DNA of 64,000 bases from Echinococcus granulosus (taxonomy: Eukaryota; Platyhelminthes; Cestoda; Cyclophyllidea; Taeniidae). Position 1 is the stretch's first letter; each line of letters starts with the position of its first letter. The position numbers and the translations under genes were made by a program. Shown here piece after piece: positions 47,856-59,313 of this stretch. The DNA lies in contig NW_020170399.1 of the NCBI RefSeq assembly GCF_000524195.1, forward strand, positions 917,758 through 981,757. Reading direction: 5' to 3'. Under the pieces are notes generated by a model. It saw nothing but the letters and a program-made list of their open reading frames with translations, was not told where the DNA came from and ran no database searches.

Positions 47856-48732
47856 TGTAGCGTCCAGTGACCCCCTGGAGACAAAAGAAGGCAAAATACT
47901 CGGACAGAATATAATTTTAGCGCAGAGAAGGTGTCTGGGGTATTGGCACGGCCCAAAAGGCCAGCCCACCCAGCGAAGTACAAGGGTGCTAATTCAAAGT
48001 ACAAAAGTGGAGCCCCATCAATGCCGAGGGATAAACCACTGTCGTATTGCATAGCCTCCCTTTTCTTTTGAGCGTCGTCCCCTGCGCTCCTGCAGGTCAA
48101 CCTCCCGAGTTAACCATTACAACGTAGTCGGTGCAGTAAAGAAACACCCACGAGCCGACCGTACCAGTCACCAAATTAGCGCGCAACTGAGGGAATACAT
48201 GGCCTCAACGTCGCTGAGCCCTCTTGGCGGCTTGGCTGGATCTAGAGTTTCGTTCGGTATGGGGATTCGATTCAGGACGGTAGGGGAAATCCGTAACGAA
48301 ACTTCCAGATGGTTCACGGCTAGTGTCGCTTCAGTTGTTAATAGCTTTTCTGCAGAACACGGGACTGGGAGAGATGCCGAAGGTGGACGTCAACATCAAC
48401 CCTTCTATTAGGGGTCATCACCATTCTCCCATCCGTAGCATATGCACTTCTTTCGCTCCACTAAGGCTTATCACGCAGAAGCGAAAAATCAGAATACATG
48501 GCCTTTAAGATCGGGTTCGCTTTCCACTGTCACCAGTGTAGTATCCCGGGGCTCCCTGAAGACAAAAGAAGACAAAATACTCGGGCAGAATATATACTCA
48601 GCGCAGAGAAGGTGCCTGGGCTATTGGCATGACCCAAAAGGCCAGCCCACCCAACGAGGCTCAAAAGGACCAGTACAAAGTACAAAAGTGGAGCCTCACC
48701 AATGCCGAGGGATAAACCGCTATCGTATTACA
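47856..48732 (+). mobile_element. TRIM-like retroelement, intact 877-bp copy with 4-bp target duplication
   Basis: LTRs 47856-48051 and 48537-48732 are each 196 bp, start TGTAG and end GTATTGCA / GTATTACA. The element is flanked by TTAC on both sides (47852-47855 and 48733-48736), a 4-bp target-site duplication. The 485-bp internal region has no meaningful ORF. The two LTRs visibly differ at many sites, so this is not a very recent insertion. No canonical primer-binding site (TGG...) follows the first LTR and no polypurine tract precedes the second, so assignment to TRIM rests on structure, size and duplication. Confidence 0.85.
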
Positions 48733-49310
48733 TTACTGTGGCAGGAATTAGTTCGCTACAGTAGAATGACGTCGTATTAAAGACGGGATTGACCAAAAGA
48801 TGGCTCCATGGGAAAGAAGCACTTGCGCAATAGAATAACTTCAAATGAGTAATTTCATAAACCTGTTAGCAAAAAATCTTTAATGTAATTTGAAACGTCT
48901 TATAGGGCAATGAGTTAGATATTTAGTAAAGGCTTTAACTAAAACAGCCGTTACTTGCAGGAAAGACCAAGTTTAAAATCACCTTAAATTATTGCAAAAA
49001 TAAAACTGGTGCGCCGTTGTATAAACTGGGAGATACAAACAAGATTCACTGGTAATGATTTCCGCATCCGTAAGCAAAGAAAGAACAATTTGGCTCACTT
49101 ACTCACTAGATAATCACTATTTAAATAACCAGGTGCTGAAATTAAAATAGCAAGCCTTCGTCCCTTATTTCTTGCTTTCTAACAAGACTTCATACAAAGG
49201 TATTGTTTTTCTGACTGTTCCTGCGGAATTATTCTGCGATTGGATTGGGCTAGGGAATACGTTCTGTCCCTCGCGGCTTTCGAATACTAGCGATCTCTGT
49301 CACTGCGGGT
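48733..49310. other. ATP synthase d upstream region
   Basis: About 0.6 kb between the TRIM copy and the ATP5PD start. A GATTGGATTGGGC block near 49238 contains ATTGG (CCAAT on the other strand), a plausible promoter element about 70 bp before the start codon. No gene seen. Confidence 0.4.
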
Positions 49311-50061
49311 ATGGCATCCAGGCGTATTGCAAGGACAGCGATTAATTGGGCTGAGCTCTACCAGAACTGTCCTAAGCATCAGCTCGAACAATTCCGGGAC
49401 CTAAAGACTAAAACCGATGGATTGGTTTCGAAGTAACGCTTTTTATGCCCCACTTCATTGTTTCTATTCATTTCTTGATTGGTTTTTTGGGATTCTGAAA
49501 TTTTCTTCATTACTTTTTGTTCTCTTTTTGATCGTTTTTGTCGAACTCAGAATATCATCGCTGCCTGAAAAACTCCCGGAAGTCAACTGGGAATACTACC
49601 GAAAGGTAGTACCGGTTCCGGGACTTGTTGACAAGTTCAAGAAGGAATACATGGCACTACAAGTTGTGCCACCAACCGATTCCAAGAATGTTGAAAAGTC
49701 GGTTGACGAACAAGCAACCAGGATGGTAACATAGCTTCCTGTGGTTTATTTTGTTCTTAGAGTGCTCTGGTTAAGAAACATGTCACGGCCTGTGAGAGTA
49801 TGAAAGCGGACGCTACCAGAATGGTCGGTGCAAGTGATGCCGTCTTCCGATTTACCAGCCAGCTGTCTAATCTGCTTTTTATTTAACTAGAAGGAGGCCT
49901 TGAAGAAGTTACCTCCTTTCGATGAGATGATCCCGGAAATCATTGTTACCTACTTCCCGGATACCAATATGGATCCTTTCTACACCGGCGAGGCCCTCAA
50001 GACGGAGACCCATACAGTGCTTCAGAACACTGCACCCAGAGTTCACTGGGACTTCAGCTGA
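49311..50061 (+). CDS. ATP5PD: ATP synthase subunit d, mitochondrial
   Basis: Peripheral-stalk subunit of mitochondrial F1Fo ATP synthase, holding the F1 head against rotation. Four exons: 49311-49432, 49551-49725, 49761-49823, 49891-50061. They sum to 531 nt, or 176 residues (vertebrate protein about 160). The start ATG gives MASRRIARTAINWAELY, like the family N-terminus. Further matches are LPEKLPEVNWEYYRKVV, GLVDKFKKEYMALQV, the helix SALVKKHVTACESM and LPPFDEMIPEIIVTYFPDT. It ends RVHWDFS then TGA, where mammals have a YPYWPH-type end. The third intron is only 37 nt plus splice sites or less (49726-49760, 35 nt). AATAAA at 50124-50129 is the likely poly(A) signal. Confidence 0.93.
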
Positions 50062-50123
50062 TTCTGCAGTCCATCCCAGATGTCTGGGATGCCTACATAT
50101 GTGCTGCGTAGCAACTAGTTTTA

Positions 50124-50129
50124 AATAAA
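50124..50129 (+). terminator. Poly(A) signal of ATP synthase d
   Basis: AATAAA hexamer 62 bp past the ATP5PD stop codon, in the convergent spacer before MED10. Confidence 0.6.
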
Positions 50130-50368
50130 AGCAATGCCATATTATGACACGGCACGTCTTCTGACGAACTGGCCATTACTGTTCAGGTTGTTTACTGCAG
50201 ATACGTGATGCGATATTCGTAAAGCAGGCCGCAAACGCACTATCAGGGTTAATTAAAAGCGAAGAGGGAGTCATTGTAAAATGCTCTGATTCGCGTCATT
50301 TGTCCACAGGCAGCAAAAAAGAATTTCGTCTTAAAATATCTGCTCGCAGTGGATGGGTACTGCCGGGT

Positions 50369-51227
50369 TCATCGCGCGGGTGGTAGGATTGACTCAAGTC
50401 CGGTGTCCGAGCTGGACCCGCCCGTTTGAAGGAGATTGTCATTCGAGTTTGCTTGCGAACCCTGTTGGGAAGGTTCAGCATCATCGCGCATTGATCGGTA
50501 ATTTGCCATCTCTCCGGGGAATCGCTTTGATAGTTCCACCATTAATAGATAACGAAAGCGACGGAGACTCTCCAGCTTCCCACGAACCACTTCATTGTGA
50601 GCTATGACACGTTCCATGCACTCTCTGCTGTATATTTGGGGATTCTGGCCGGCGTCAATCTTGGAGAATACCGCGATTGGCACGAGGACATCCTGCACAT
50701 CCTGTTGCATCCGATCGACATCCTGAAAAGTAGTGGTGGTGATGTGGTAGTCACGTCGATCCATGAAAGTGCCTGGTAAAACAGCCTCAATTAAATACCT
50801 TGGAATGACATATTCTTCCAAATAAAATATAATGGATTTACAGAAGGTCCTGTGCAAACTACGGTAACAGAGGTCCAAAATCATCTATGCTTCCTGTGCA
50901 TTAAGAAATTCACAAACCAGGAATAACCTGTAGGCAGGTATGCATAAACAATCGGGGACCTACTGCCGAACCACAATCTTTCGCCAATCGATTAATTCAT
51001 GGGATAATCATGAGATTACCGCTAAATAACCTTATTGAATATGGAAGCGTGATACTCGTCGGTATCTATGATCTTACCCGCAATTTCAGAACCAAGTCAT
51101 TAATTTTTTTGTGAAATGCGACACCAGGTTGATAGTCACAAACTATTATACCGGCTTCACGACAATGATCGATGACACTTTCAATGTGCTCTTCCAGTTG
51201 TTCGAACTTCTTGCTACGATCAGTCAT
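50369..51227 (-). CDS. MED10: Mediator complex subunit 10
   Basis: Middle-module Mediator subunit linking activators to RNA polymerase II. Two exons on the minus strand: 51078-51227 (50 residues) and 50369-50722 (117 residues plus stop). Exon 1 gives MTDRSKKFEQLEEHIESVI and AGIIVCDYQPGV, exon 2 DVDRMQQDVQDVLVPIAVF, ID.GQNPQIYSRECMERVI and LSKRFPGEMANYR. All follow the MED10 pattern (LEEH, GI.V.D, VPL.VF..ID.G.NPQ.YT.ECLE). The exon 2 acceptor (CTTTTCAG, ending 50723) follows the donor CGG|GTAAGA in phase 0. About 45 residues beyond the usual C-terminus are Ser/Gln/Asn-rich (EPSQQGSQANSNDN...). The gene is convergent with ATP5PD, with 307 bp between stops. Confidence 0.93.
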
Positions 51228-52644
51228 CACCCCAACCCCTACCAATTTGGCTTATTTGGTTGCGTGGAAATTGTACCACAATTATAAACAAGGTGGTTGT
51301 AGATTGTTTCTGCCTAGACCCTGTAGTCCATTTTTCAGTACTACAAGTAAATTATTAGTTCTTCACAAAATTATTTAAAAAGCAAATACTGGCACTAGAT
51401 GTTCTAGAATGAAAGCACACCAATTCTATAGACGCGATTGAAGTGTGAAGACTCAGAATCTTGGGTATTTTGGGGCACTGACCATGAGTTCTATAGCATA
51501 CTCAAGTACAGTTTTATTAAGAATCCTTGTATATTTCAATACTGTAGTTTTCAAGATGAAACAAAATAAATTCAACTGATTTAAGCAAGAAGTGAGGACT
51601 ATAGTATGCGATCATGTCTAACTTAAAATGCTGAATGTTTACGCCCCACACTCTCACTTGATGGAACTTTATGGATATTTAGATGGTTACATCCATCTTC
51701 TAGACATCTTCGGGGATTGAATATTCCCATGGTGCTTCTCTCGACAGGGGGGATGCTCAATAATATTGACGGTGAAAATATCATCGAACTTACTTGCACT
51801 GGTATTTTTCAGTTTTCTACACATACATCCTTTTTTAGGGATAACACTCGCTTTATATGCAGTGTCTGAATGTTTCCTGGTTATGTAAAGTACCGTCACA
51901 AGTCTCCGCTAAAGTTGTAGCAAGTCAAATTAGTGTAGAGCAGCATGTATACACAAAACATAGAAGGACTGAAAGGCCATTAGTATGGTTTGAGGGCCGT
52001 GCTGGGAGGCGACTGTACAAAATCTGACGGTTCATATGCTCACTCAGTTAATCAAACAGTTCGATATAATTGTAATTAAGCCCTGGAATCCGACAGATTT
52101 TACATTAACTCTACCTAAAAAAGGCCAAATTCAATCACACAGCCTAATATGGCCTCCCCAGACGTCTGATGACAGTGAGCAGCACGATGCGACCTTGACT
52201 TCGCGTCTAATGACACACCAACAGAGAATGACTGATCACCTCAAATGCGCAGGATTTCTAGGATCACCGATCAAACCCACCTCCCATAGCTACCACATTT
52301 TCACGGTTAAGGTAGCACTAAGCTGTAAATTGCAATTCCATTTGCCATTAGTTAGGCAACAGAAATAAACAAGGCAAGTTAATTATACCATAGAGAATTT
52401 GATGTGGCAATATACAAGTTCGTGGTGGATTGGGGGATCGGAAATCGTTGGGAGAAAGCAGGAAGAAATGGAAATTTTTACAAGCGAGAGAGAAGTCATG
52501 AGTATGGAGTTGAATGTGCGAAGACAGTCAAAATGGAAGAAGTATTTAGCATTCGCTTCAACAGTACTCTGCCCTGCCAAAAAACGCCGTGAGCATAGAG
52601 GAAAAGGGGACAGCAAAGCGTACTAAAAGTCGGCTAGGCGGGGA
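51228..52644. other. Intergenic region, MED10 to atlastin
   Basis: 1.4 kb. Around 51930-52030 there is a heavily decayed stretch resembling a B-type LTR ('aaggccattagtatgg', 'gggccgtgctgggagg'). No gene was recognised; several overlapping short frames at 52.4-52.6 kb look random. Confidence 0.4.
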
Positions 52645-55600
52645 TCATATCCGGGGTGAAACACCGATAGTCTTCTCAGCCACTTTTTGGCCAACTTGCG
52701 CAACTGTTGGAACAAAAACCTGAAAGTCGAACATTGAAGTGCTTTAAGTAATGATAATAACAATAGTGGGAAGCACCCATGCAACTTGATAGAAAAAAGT
52801 AGCAAAAGCACGTGTGTGAAATTCGCCAAGCAACAAGGCTGTGTAAAGAAAACTTGCTTTTACCAAGGGTATTTGTAGCCAAGTCAGTGTCTCGATGCAC
52901 TTTGCAGAAACGACCACTTAGGGTGGCAATGCACCAAGGCTTCAACTGTCATTCCCATTTATCACAGATTTACCATTTATGGACGCAGCCGCTTATTTTA
53001 GCCAGCGAAGAAGCTTTGGTCAGTAATAATCACACAAATTGCTCAGTTAGGTGAACGTGGACAGCAAGTAAACGCCTTTCTATGCAGCAAATACAAGCAT
53101 GGTATTTGGACAGTGAAGATTTACCTTGCATAGTTTACGAAACATAAATAACATTTGAACTGTTTCGTTTCGCGAAGCGCATCTAACTTAAGCTATTGCG
53201 AATAACAAGTAAAACAGTGATGGAGATAAAACCTGGCAATTACACTCAACTTAAGTGTGGGATTACTATCACAGGAAGCAAAAGAATGACACAAATTAAA
53301 TATTAACGGACAAATAGACATCCGACGACGGTTAGGTGAATTCACAGATGCAATCCACATAAGCATGAGCCAGCTTTAACAGAATATGTCCTGAAACACG
53401 ACTTTGTATGCATTCTAACTACCCAAGAAATCAGTATGCATTCAACGCAAATTTAATGCAAATTGTAGAGGAAATCGTCGTCTCAAAACTCCATCATGGA
53501 AATCTTCCTATACGACGATGAGGATCCTTTTAATGAGTGGTGCTGCGCAGTCTATGGTTAAAAGTGCTCGAGCATACAAGTTTTCCGTGCTTAAGGTGAC
53601 AGAGACCTTAAGCGCAGTGCTAACAAGAAGAACTCAATTTTTGCCATAACCGCATCAAAATGCACTTGAGGCCACCTTTCACAAGTCCCATAAAGTTTGC
53701 ATTTAGTAACCTACCCAATATTAAGATTATCAAGGCAATAGCAACCGCCAAATTGACCCTACATTATCAACAATCCCTTGTGCAACGCGATCAATTTGTT
53801 CACCGAATTCGGGGCCACTACCGGTGCATCGGACGAAAATCCACGTGCCCAAGGCGGCGAGCAGCAACCAGAAGGGGAAGACCAGAACGTTGGAGACCAT
53901 TGTAAGACCGATTGCATCCAGAAAACCAGTTATCAGGTAAAAGATGAAAATGACGGTCAAGAGGACCATGGGAGTCTTAAAGTGCTAAAATATTAAACAA
54001 AAATACAAAGTGAAACGGAGAGTAGGAGGTGAGCAGCTGTTCGGATTGAAGCTAAGAAGCATAATTTTCGCCATATACGCAGAGTATGGTATTGCACAAA
54101 ATAGTTAATTTCGAAAGAAAGTAACAAACAACCTCAACTGTATTCTTGTTTTGATTTGACATTTTGTAGTTATTGTAGAGTTCATCAATCTCCTGCACCA
54201 GCTTCTTTTCAAAATTTTCGGCTAAGTCCTCACCACCCATTTTCGGCGTCTTTCTAAACTCCTTCAGAGCCTTCTCCTGGCACCGGTGATGAGCTTCTTC
54301 AAGAACTCGAGATGACACAAAAGGCCGCCGAGGTCCACAAACCTGAGAAATAAAAGTTCCAGATCTGGATAAAATTTGTTCATATTTTCAACTGATGGGC
54401 ATGTGCTAAGTTCAGGGACAGAATGGTAGGGAACTCAGTATCGCTGCAATTGTCTTTAATGGCCTTAAGATATTACACTTTAAAATGCCCGAAGTAGCGA
54501 GTCAAGAGAGAAGTGTAGTGGGTGTATACTTGCACAGATGACAATAAACTTCATCTTGCATTTCTCAGCTGCGTTAGTTTGGCAAGAATTCGGTAAAAGT
54601 ATTCAGTTCTTTTTAAAAGCTAACACCGTTAGTTTAGGGAAGCATAAATCCAAGTCTGTTATTCTTAGTCTTAAGTAAAAGCTTAAAAATTAAAGCAAAT
54701 GAAGCCCATGAAAACGCAGTACAGGTACATAACCGAAATGTGCTACACTTTCAGTATAGTTTTCATCTCTCCCCGAAATGGTGAAGCCAAGTTTCACAAT
54801 GGCTCCGTAAGACACCGTTTTTCAATTACTCGAAAGTGCGTACAAATAAACACGTATCATGCAATGAATTAGAAAATAGAGGTCCAGGTAGCTAATAATA
54901 TTGAAAAAATGGTGGCATCAGAAACATCAAAAAAAATCCATTCAGTTGAAAAAAAGAGCATTGAATCAATCCTTGCACTCGAAAAATATTGAAAGCGGAC
55001 AGACGTATTTTCTGTCAAAAAAAGTTGGGAGATAAAGCAAATGAGAGGTCCTTTTACTTGTACATAATTAGCAGCCTACAAGCACGATTTTTATTCGAAC
55101 ACATGAAAGGGTGTAAATGCTACACGTTATATTACATGGCAATGTGATGTGCATCTAGACCCAAGCAGACAAGACTTAGCGGCACTTCGATCAAAACAAT
55201 CCTTTGATTGTATGCGCCGACAAACGCGCGCACCTCACCACGCGTGGAACGACCACGGGTTTGCACTCAGATTCTTGATTTCGCATAAGGTCAGTAAGAA
55301 GAAGCGGCTCACCATATTCATTTCCTGTACATAGAGGCTACGACTTCGATTGCAGGCATTCAGATTGTTTACCTCCGCGGTTGCAGCATACATGGAAACC
55401 GGTTGAGGCAATTCACCGCTTTGGAAGATTTTCACGTAGGCTCGGAAGTATTCCATCAGCTCACAACACGTTACGGCCTGCCCGTTGATGCTCTTTACGG
55501 TGAGATTCGAAGGCGAGAGGATATGAGGAACATAATCCTGCAGTTGTTTTAGAAAAGTTGGGTCAATGTCGGTGAGACGACCATTGAAAGTGGGGCTATT

Positions 55601-57670
55601 CGCCACGGTTAGTCCAGGATGTGGCATCAGGTAGCATTGGAGATCGGAGAAGCACGACTTTATGTGTGAACGTAATGATATATTTTCTTTTGGCATATCA
55701 TCATCAACCTACCAAGGTAAACAACACAAACATAAGATACAAGAAGGTGAATAAACTGAACAAAGGTACATTTATCATTATCTAAGCCAGTAAAAAACAC
55801 TTAAAGGGGGATTATCAAGAAACGACGGAATATTAAACGTAGGAAAGTTAAAAAATGCAGAAGAATGATTAGGCCGAAGGCAAAAACATGTACCAATCGA
55901 GTGATTATTCTGCCTTAGTGTGCCTCTGTAATCGTGGTTCGCTAGCGATCCCGGCTTTTATGCTGGCTCACACCAAAAGGTAACTGCATAACTCGGAGGT
56001 AGCAGTCAAGATCGTTCTTAGAGTCAATTTAATCTTGTCAGCGTACTGTAGGTGATCATGTGCTAATGCGGATCTAGTGTATCAAAACACTGTATACAGA
56101 AGACGATTTATTTAATTGATAAATGGTAAAGAAAATTGAGGTAGCTACTCGTCATTATTATGTTGAATAGAATTTATCAACCGTGTCTAAAGTATTAAAG
56201 TAAGCGCATTCTATGGCGAAGACGAATATTAGATATACCAATGAACCTTAAAAGCTAGTTCAGCAATATAACAACCTCAAACTAGAATAAAAACAATAAC
56301 CAGAGAGATGTGGGTGTTGCATGGCGATCTAAAACATCAGGTATAACAAGGCATAAAGAAATAGGATGATTGAAAAAGAAAAAAATTAAAGTCTGGCGAG
56401 GTCTACAGACTTGTACTTGACATTAAAAAGTGGAGCAAAATCAATATAGCTAATCCATCGTTTAACTTTGTCCAAAACACTTACAGGCGATAAAAAAAAG
56501 GAGTTACCAGTATTATTACAGGCTGTAATAAAATCACATGCGGCAACAAACAGGAGAAAGTTTGTTGAATAATTGTAGGAAAGCAACCCTAGTTATAAAC
56601 CAAATCAATCACTTGATCAGTGGGCATTATTACATGCGGAAGGTAGATACAAAGAATGCATAATTAAAGCAAAACAGTATAATTTGAGCAATGATATAAA
56701 GTTCCCCAAAATTCCGAGCGAGTAAAAACAAGTAAAGTGCATAGATAAAATAGAACGATAAGAACATTTCAATTCTGATATTTACGTCACATGAACTCAA
56801 AACTAGTAGAAATTACCAACAGTATCCCGCATTAGATCGGATATTATAAATTTAAGGAAGCATGACCACTTCACCAAGTGTGCATACTCCAATTAACGAA
56901 ATCGCATTTACAGAATGACGTACTTCGAGACGCTTATTAAGAAGTTCCATTCCTCCTTTGCTGCCATAAGGATGTTCATAAGCGAATGCCCAATCACGAA
57001 CGAGAAATTCAAGATGCTAAAAGATTTAGTAAAGAAAATTCATATTTCAAATGTGACAATAATAGTCAAAAGTTAACAAAAAATAGTCACGACTAGGAGT
57101 GTGTACCTGGAAAGGTGTCTGGGCATATCCGGCTTCAAGAGCTATTCTTCCATATTCCGTAAAGAACTGTAGATGTTGCAGATAGTCCTCCTGCAGGTTA
57201 TCCTTAATATTGAAGATTTCTTTGCTGCTTAACATGGTACTAAGTGCAAAGATAGTAGCCGACTGCTTCATATTAGCTCTACAATCAAATGAACCTTGTG
57301 TGTCCAGGAAAAGTACGGCAACTTCTTCGCCAGAGGAAAGCTTGACAAAAAAAGGTTCACTCCATATATAAATACCAGTAGTGTCGCGATCAGCTCCTCC
57401 ACGCCAGTGAAACCCCGTCAATGGCTCATGAGGGCTACCCAGCCAGTTACTTTTATCCTTGGAATACATGTAGCGTAGGAAAAAATCCAGAAGAAAAGAC
57501 TTCCCTTTGCGAAATGTGCCCACAACGGATACAACAACAACTTTTCTATTTCTTGTAGACGGCTCCATCAGGATCTTAGAGAGCGCGCTTTCAGCAAGTT
57601 CAATTGAATTCTCCTTGTCGCCTCCGTTGGTAATAACGATCTGGGTTGGCTTGCCTCCTTTGTACGCCAT
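52645..57670 (-). CDS. ATL: Atlastin (dynamin-family ER-fusion GTPase)
   Basis: Membrane GTPase that fuses ER tubules. Six minus-strand exons: 57107-57670, 56924-57016, 55313-55708, 54133-54342, 53763-53984, 52645-52719. They sum to 1,560 nt, or 519 residues (human ATL1 is 558). P-loop GTFRKGKSF; switch I region [13 protein letters not shown]3 [11 protein letters not shown]4 FLVRDW; then the three-helix middle domain ([41 protein letters not shown]..., EIDELY). Two TM segments follow, [19 protein letters not shown] and [18 protein letters not shown]. The cytosolic tail is short and ends [14 protein letters not shown], lacking most of the C-terminal extension of human atlastins. The start is the ATG at 57670; the frame stays open upstream across a splice-acceptor-like TTGCTAG five bases before it. 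Confidence 0.95.
54343..56923 (-). other. Atlastin introns 2 and 3
   Basis: Introns of 970 bp (54343-55312) and 1,215 bp (55709-56923) around exon 3. No repeat of the TRIM family or RNA gene was seen in either. Confidence 0.6.
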
Positions 57671-58596
57671 CACTTCTAGCAACAAAAACTAGAAAAGTCC
57701 TAGAAACTAAATTTAGACGAGCGGGTGGCAAGGTGGTCAACTAAAACAACTGAATGTTGTTCATTTCAAAAAAGAGCTTTAGCAATTATGGGCTAACTAG
57801 CATACTTAAAAATTTTGCTGTTTTGCGAATGATCGTTAGGCAGTACGGATTGCTGCTCTTATGTGCAGCTAATCCATTAGGTTTTAAAGGAGTTTCGAGA
57901 ACCATTCTTTGCCGTAGACTTGTAAAATCAAGGTCCTTACGAGCCGATTTCTTAAACAGAACAGTATCGTGCATCTTGACTCACTTAACTTAACTGAAAG
58001 GCGCGGTATTCGACCACAGTACCACAAGCCGGCAGACCAGCTCCTGAGCTATCCCCATTCCCCTTGGTCACCCCTACTAGGCACGCCCCCCACAGTGGAC
58101 GGAACGAAAACAACCCCAACACTCCCTCAGAGTACTTGTAGACACTTTTCCCCCGGACAGTTGCACATTTCGCGACCGCACGCCGACCTGCAAAACCAGG
58201 CGTTCGTGCGCCCAAACGTCCCCGACCCGAGAAATTTGCAAACCGCCTCCACAGGGCGCTCCACTGACGCCGATGCAAACCAAATCCACTACCGAACGCC
58301 CATTAGTAGATCACCACCACAACGCAAAGTTCCCCATAGGGAGAATACACTTATCGAGATCTCATGTATTCAGGTAAACGATGTGGCTAAACAATAAAGG
58401 GACCAAAAAATTTTGCCGCGGGATAAGGAAATTTAAACTATAAAACTGAGGAAATTTAATTCAATCCCAATACTTTATCAGAGCTGCTGAAAATAAAACA
58501 AGTGTAGAGGTAGCGCTAAGTAGCTCCGAATTACATAATTTGGGTAGTTGCATTGTAATCTACAAAACTGTATGGACTAAGTTTCGTGGATGTCCT
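57671..58596. other. Atlastin upstream region with a GC-rich block
   Basis: 0.9 kb between the atlastin start and the MIC26/27 stop. Positions about 58000-58330 are clearly more GC-rich than the surroundings and open in several frames on both strands. Without conserved motifs I do not call a gene. On the minus strand, a tRNA-like motif pair lies near 58000-58060 (see the next entry and findings). Confidence 0.5.
57995..58065 (-). repeat. Possible tRNA-derived (SINE-like) sequence
   Basis: On the minus strand GATAGCTCAGGAGCTGG resembles an A box and GGTCGAATACC resembles a B box, about 35 bases apart. The arm TGTGG-TCGAATA-CCGCG can pair with 7 loop bases. The D arm and acceptor stem do not fold properly, so it is not a functional tRNA gene. 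Only one copy was seen in the window. Confidence 0.3.
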
Positions 58597-59313
58597 TTAA
58601 CCTACAAATGGAAAAGCACGAAAATTAGATGCAGCCCTACAGAAACAATGCGCTTCCGTAAATATAGAGCAAACATTCAAACAGTACCCAGCGTAGAATA
58701 ATCAAGATTCAAAGTAGAAAGTGATGACTGCCAACCCAAACAAAAGCGGCATAGGTAGAAAATGACACTTACGTTTGTATTTCCGCTTTATCACCTCTGA
58801 CGCCTCAATCAACTTGCTTGTAGTAGAATCCCAAGCATAGTCCATCGCCTTAAGTGAACTGGAAGGGTAACACATAACAGTCCCAAAACCCACACCAAGA
58901 CCACCATAAGCAAATTGACGCAGGACTCCTATCAGTTTAGTAGATAGAGAAAAGTGACTTACCTCTGCCACCAAGAACGACACCACCTAGGCCGCACACC
59001 ATGATAAAACCCGCTCGAGCAAGCACAACCGGATCCTCATGCACACGTCTACAGATGGCTGCGATAGATTAACATAAAATAAAAAAGCAACAAACCCATC
59101 GAATTTTCAACCAGGAATCTAGCTGACTTTTGTGCATTTGTCTAAGAAAATCGGAATAGATGACTTTCGTACCTCTGTTGCTCCGTACCAACGCATAACC
59201 GACTGGCGAGTTGGTGTGATAAGTCTATGTAGGCCACTCCTCAATTTGGAATCAGGCTTGGGCACGAGGATATACTCCTTACTTTCGTCAATAAGACTAT
59301 TGTAAATTGGTAA
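58597..59313 (-). CDS. MICOS complex subunit MIC26/MIC27 (APOO/APOOL) homologue, 5' exon not found
   Basis: Inner-mitochondrial-membrane protein of the MICOS complex that shapes cristae junctions. Exons located: 59173-59313, 59096-59141, 58963-59058, 58773-58928, 58597-58601, giving 147 residues to a TAA. The first begins in phase 0 with LPIYNSLIDE, equivalent to the ELSLY... start of the APOO domain. A helix TRQSVMRWYGATETNAQKSA follows. The hydrophobic glycine-rich pair ARAGFIMVCGLGGVVLGGRG and FAYGGLGVGFGTVMCYPSSS matches the two membrane segments (G-L-...Y-P) of the family. The N-terminus, including any targeting peptide, needs an upstream exon I could not place. An open frame at 59624-59851 is a candidate, but its donor phase does not fit. 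MIC26 versus MIC27 is undecided. Confidence 0.75.

Noticed and set aside
48199..48780. Open frames within the TRIM element (for example 48442-48780)
   Set aside because: They cross LTR and internal boundaries, are not conserved among the other copies and show no retroviral domain.
57995..58065. A genuine tRNA gene
   Set aside because: Acceptor and D stems do not form; only the T arm is plausible.
57969..58397. 142-codon plus-strand open frame, Pro/His/Thr-rich
   Set aside because: It lies in a GC-rich block open in several frames on both strands, has no recognisable domain and no splice context; more likely a compositional artefact.
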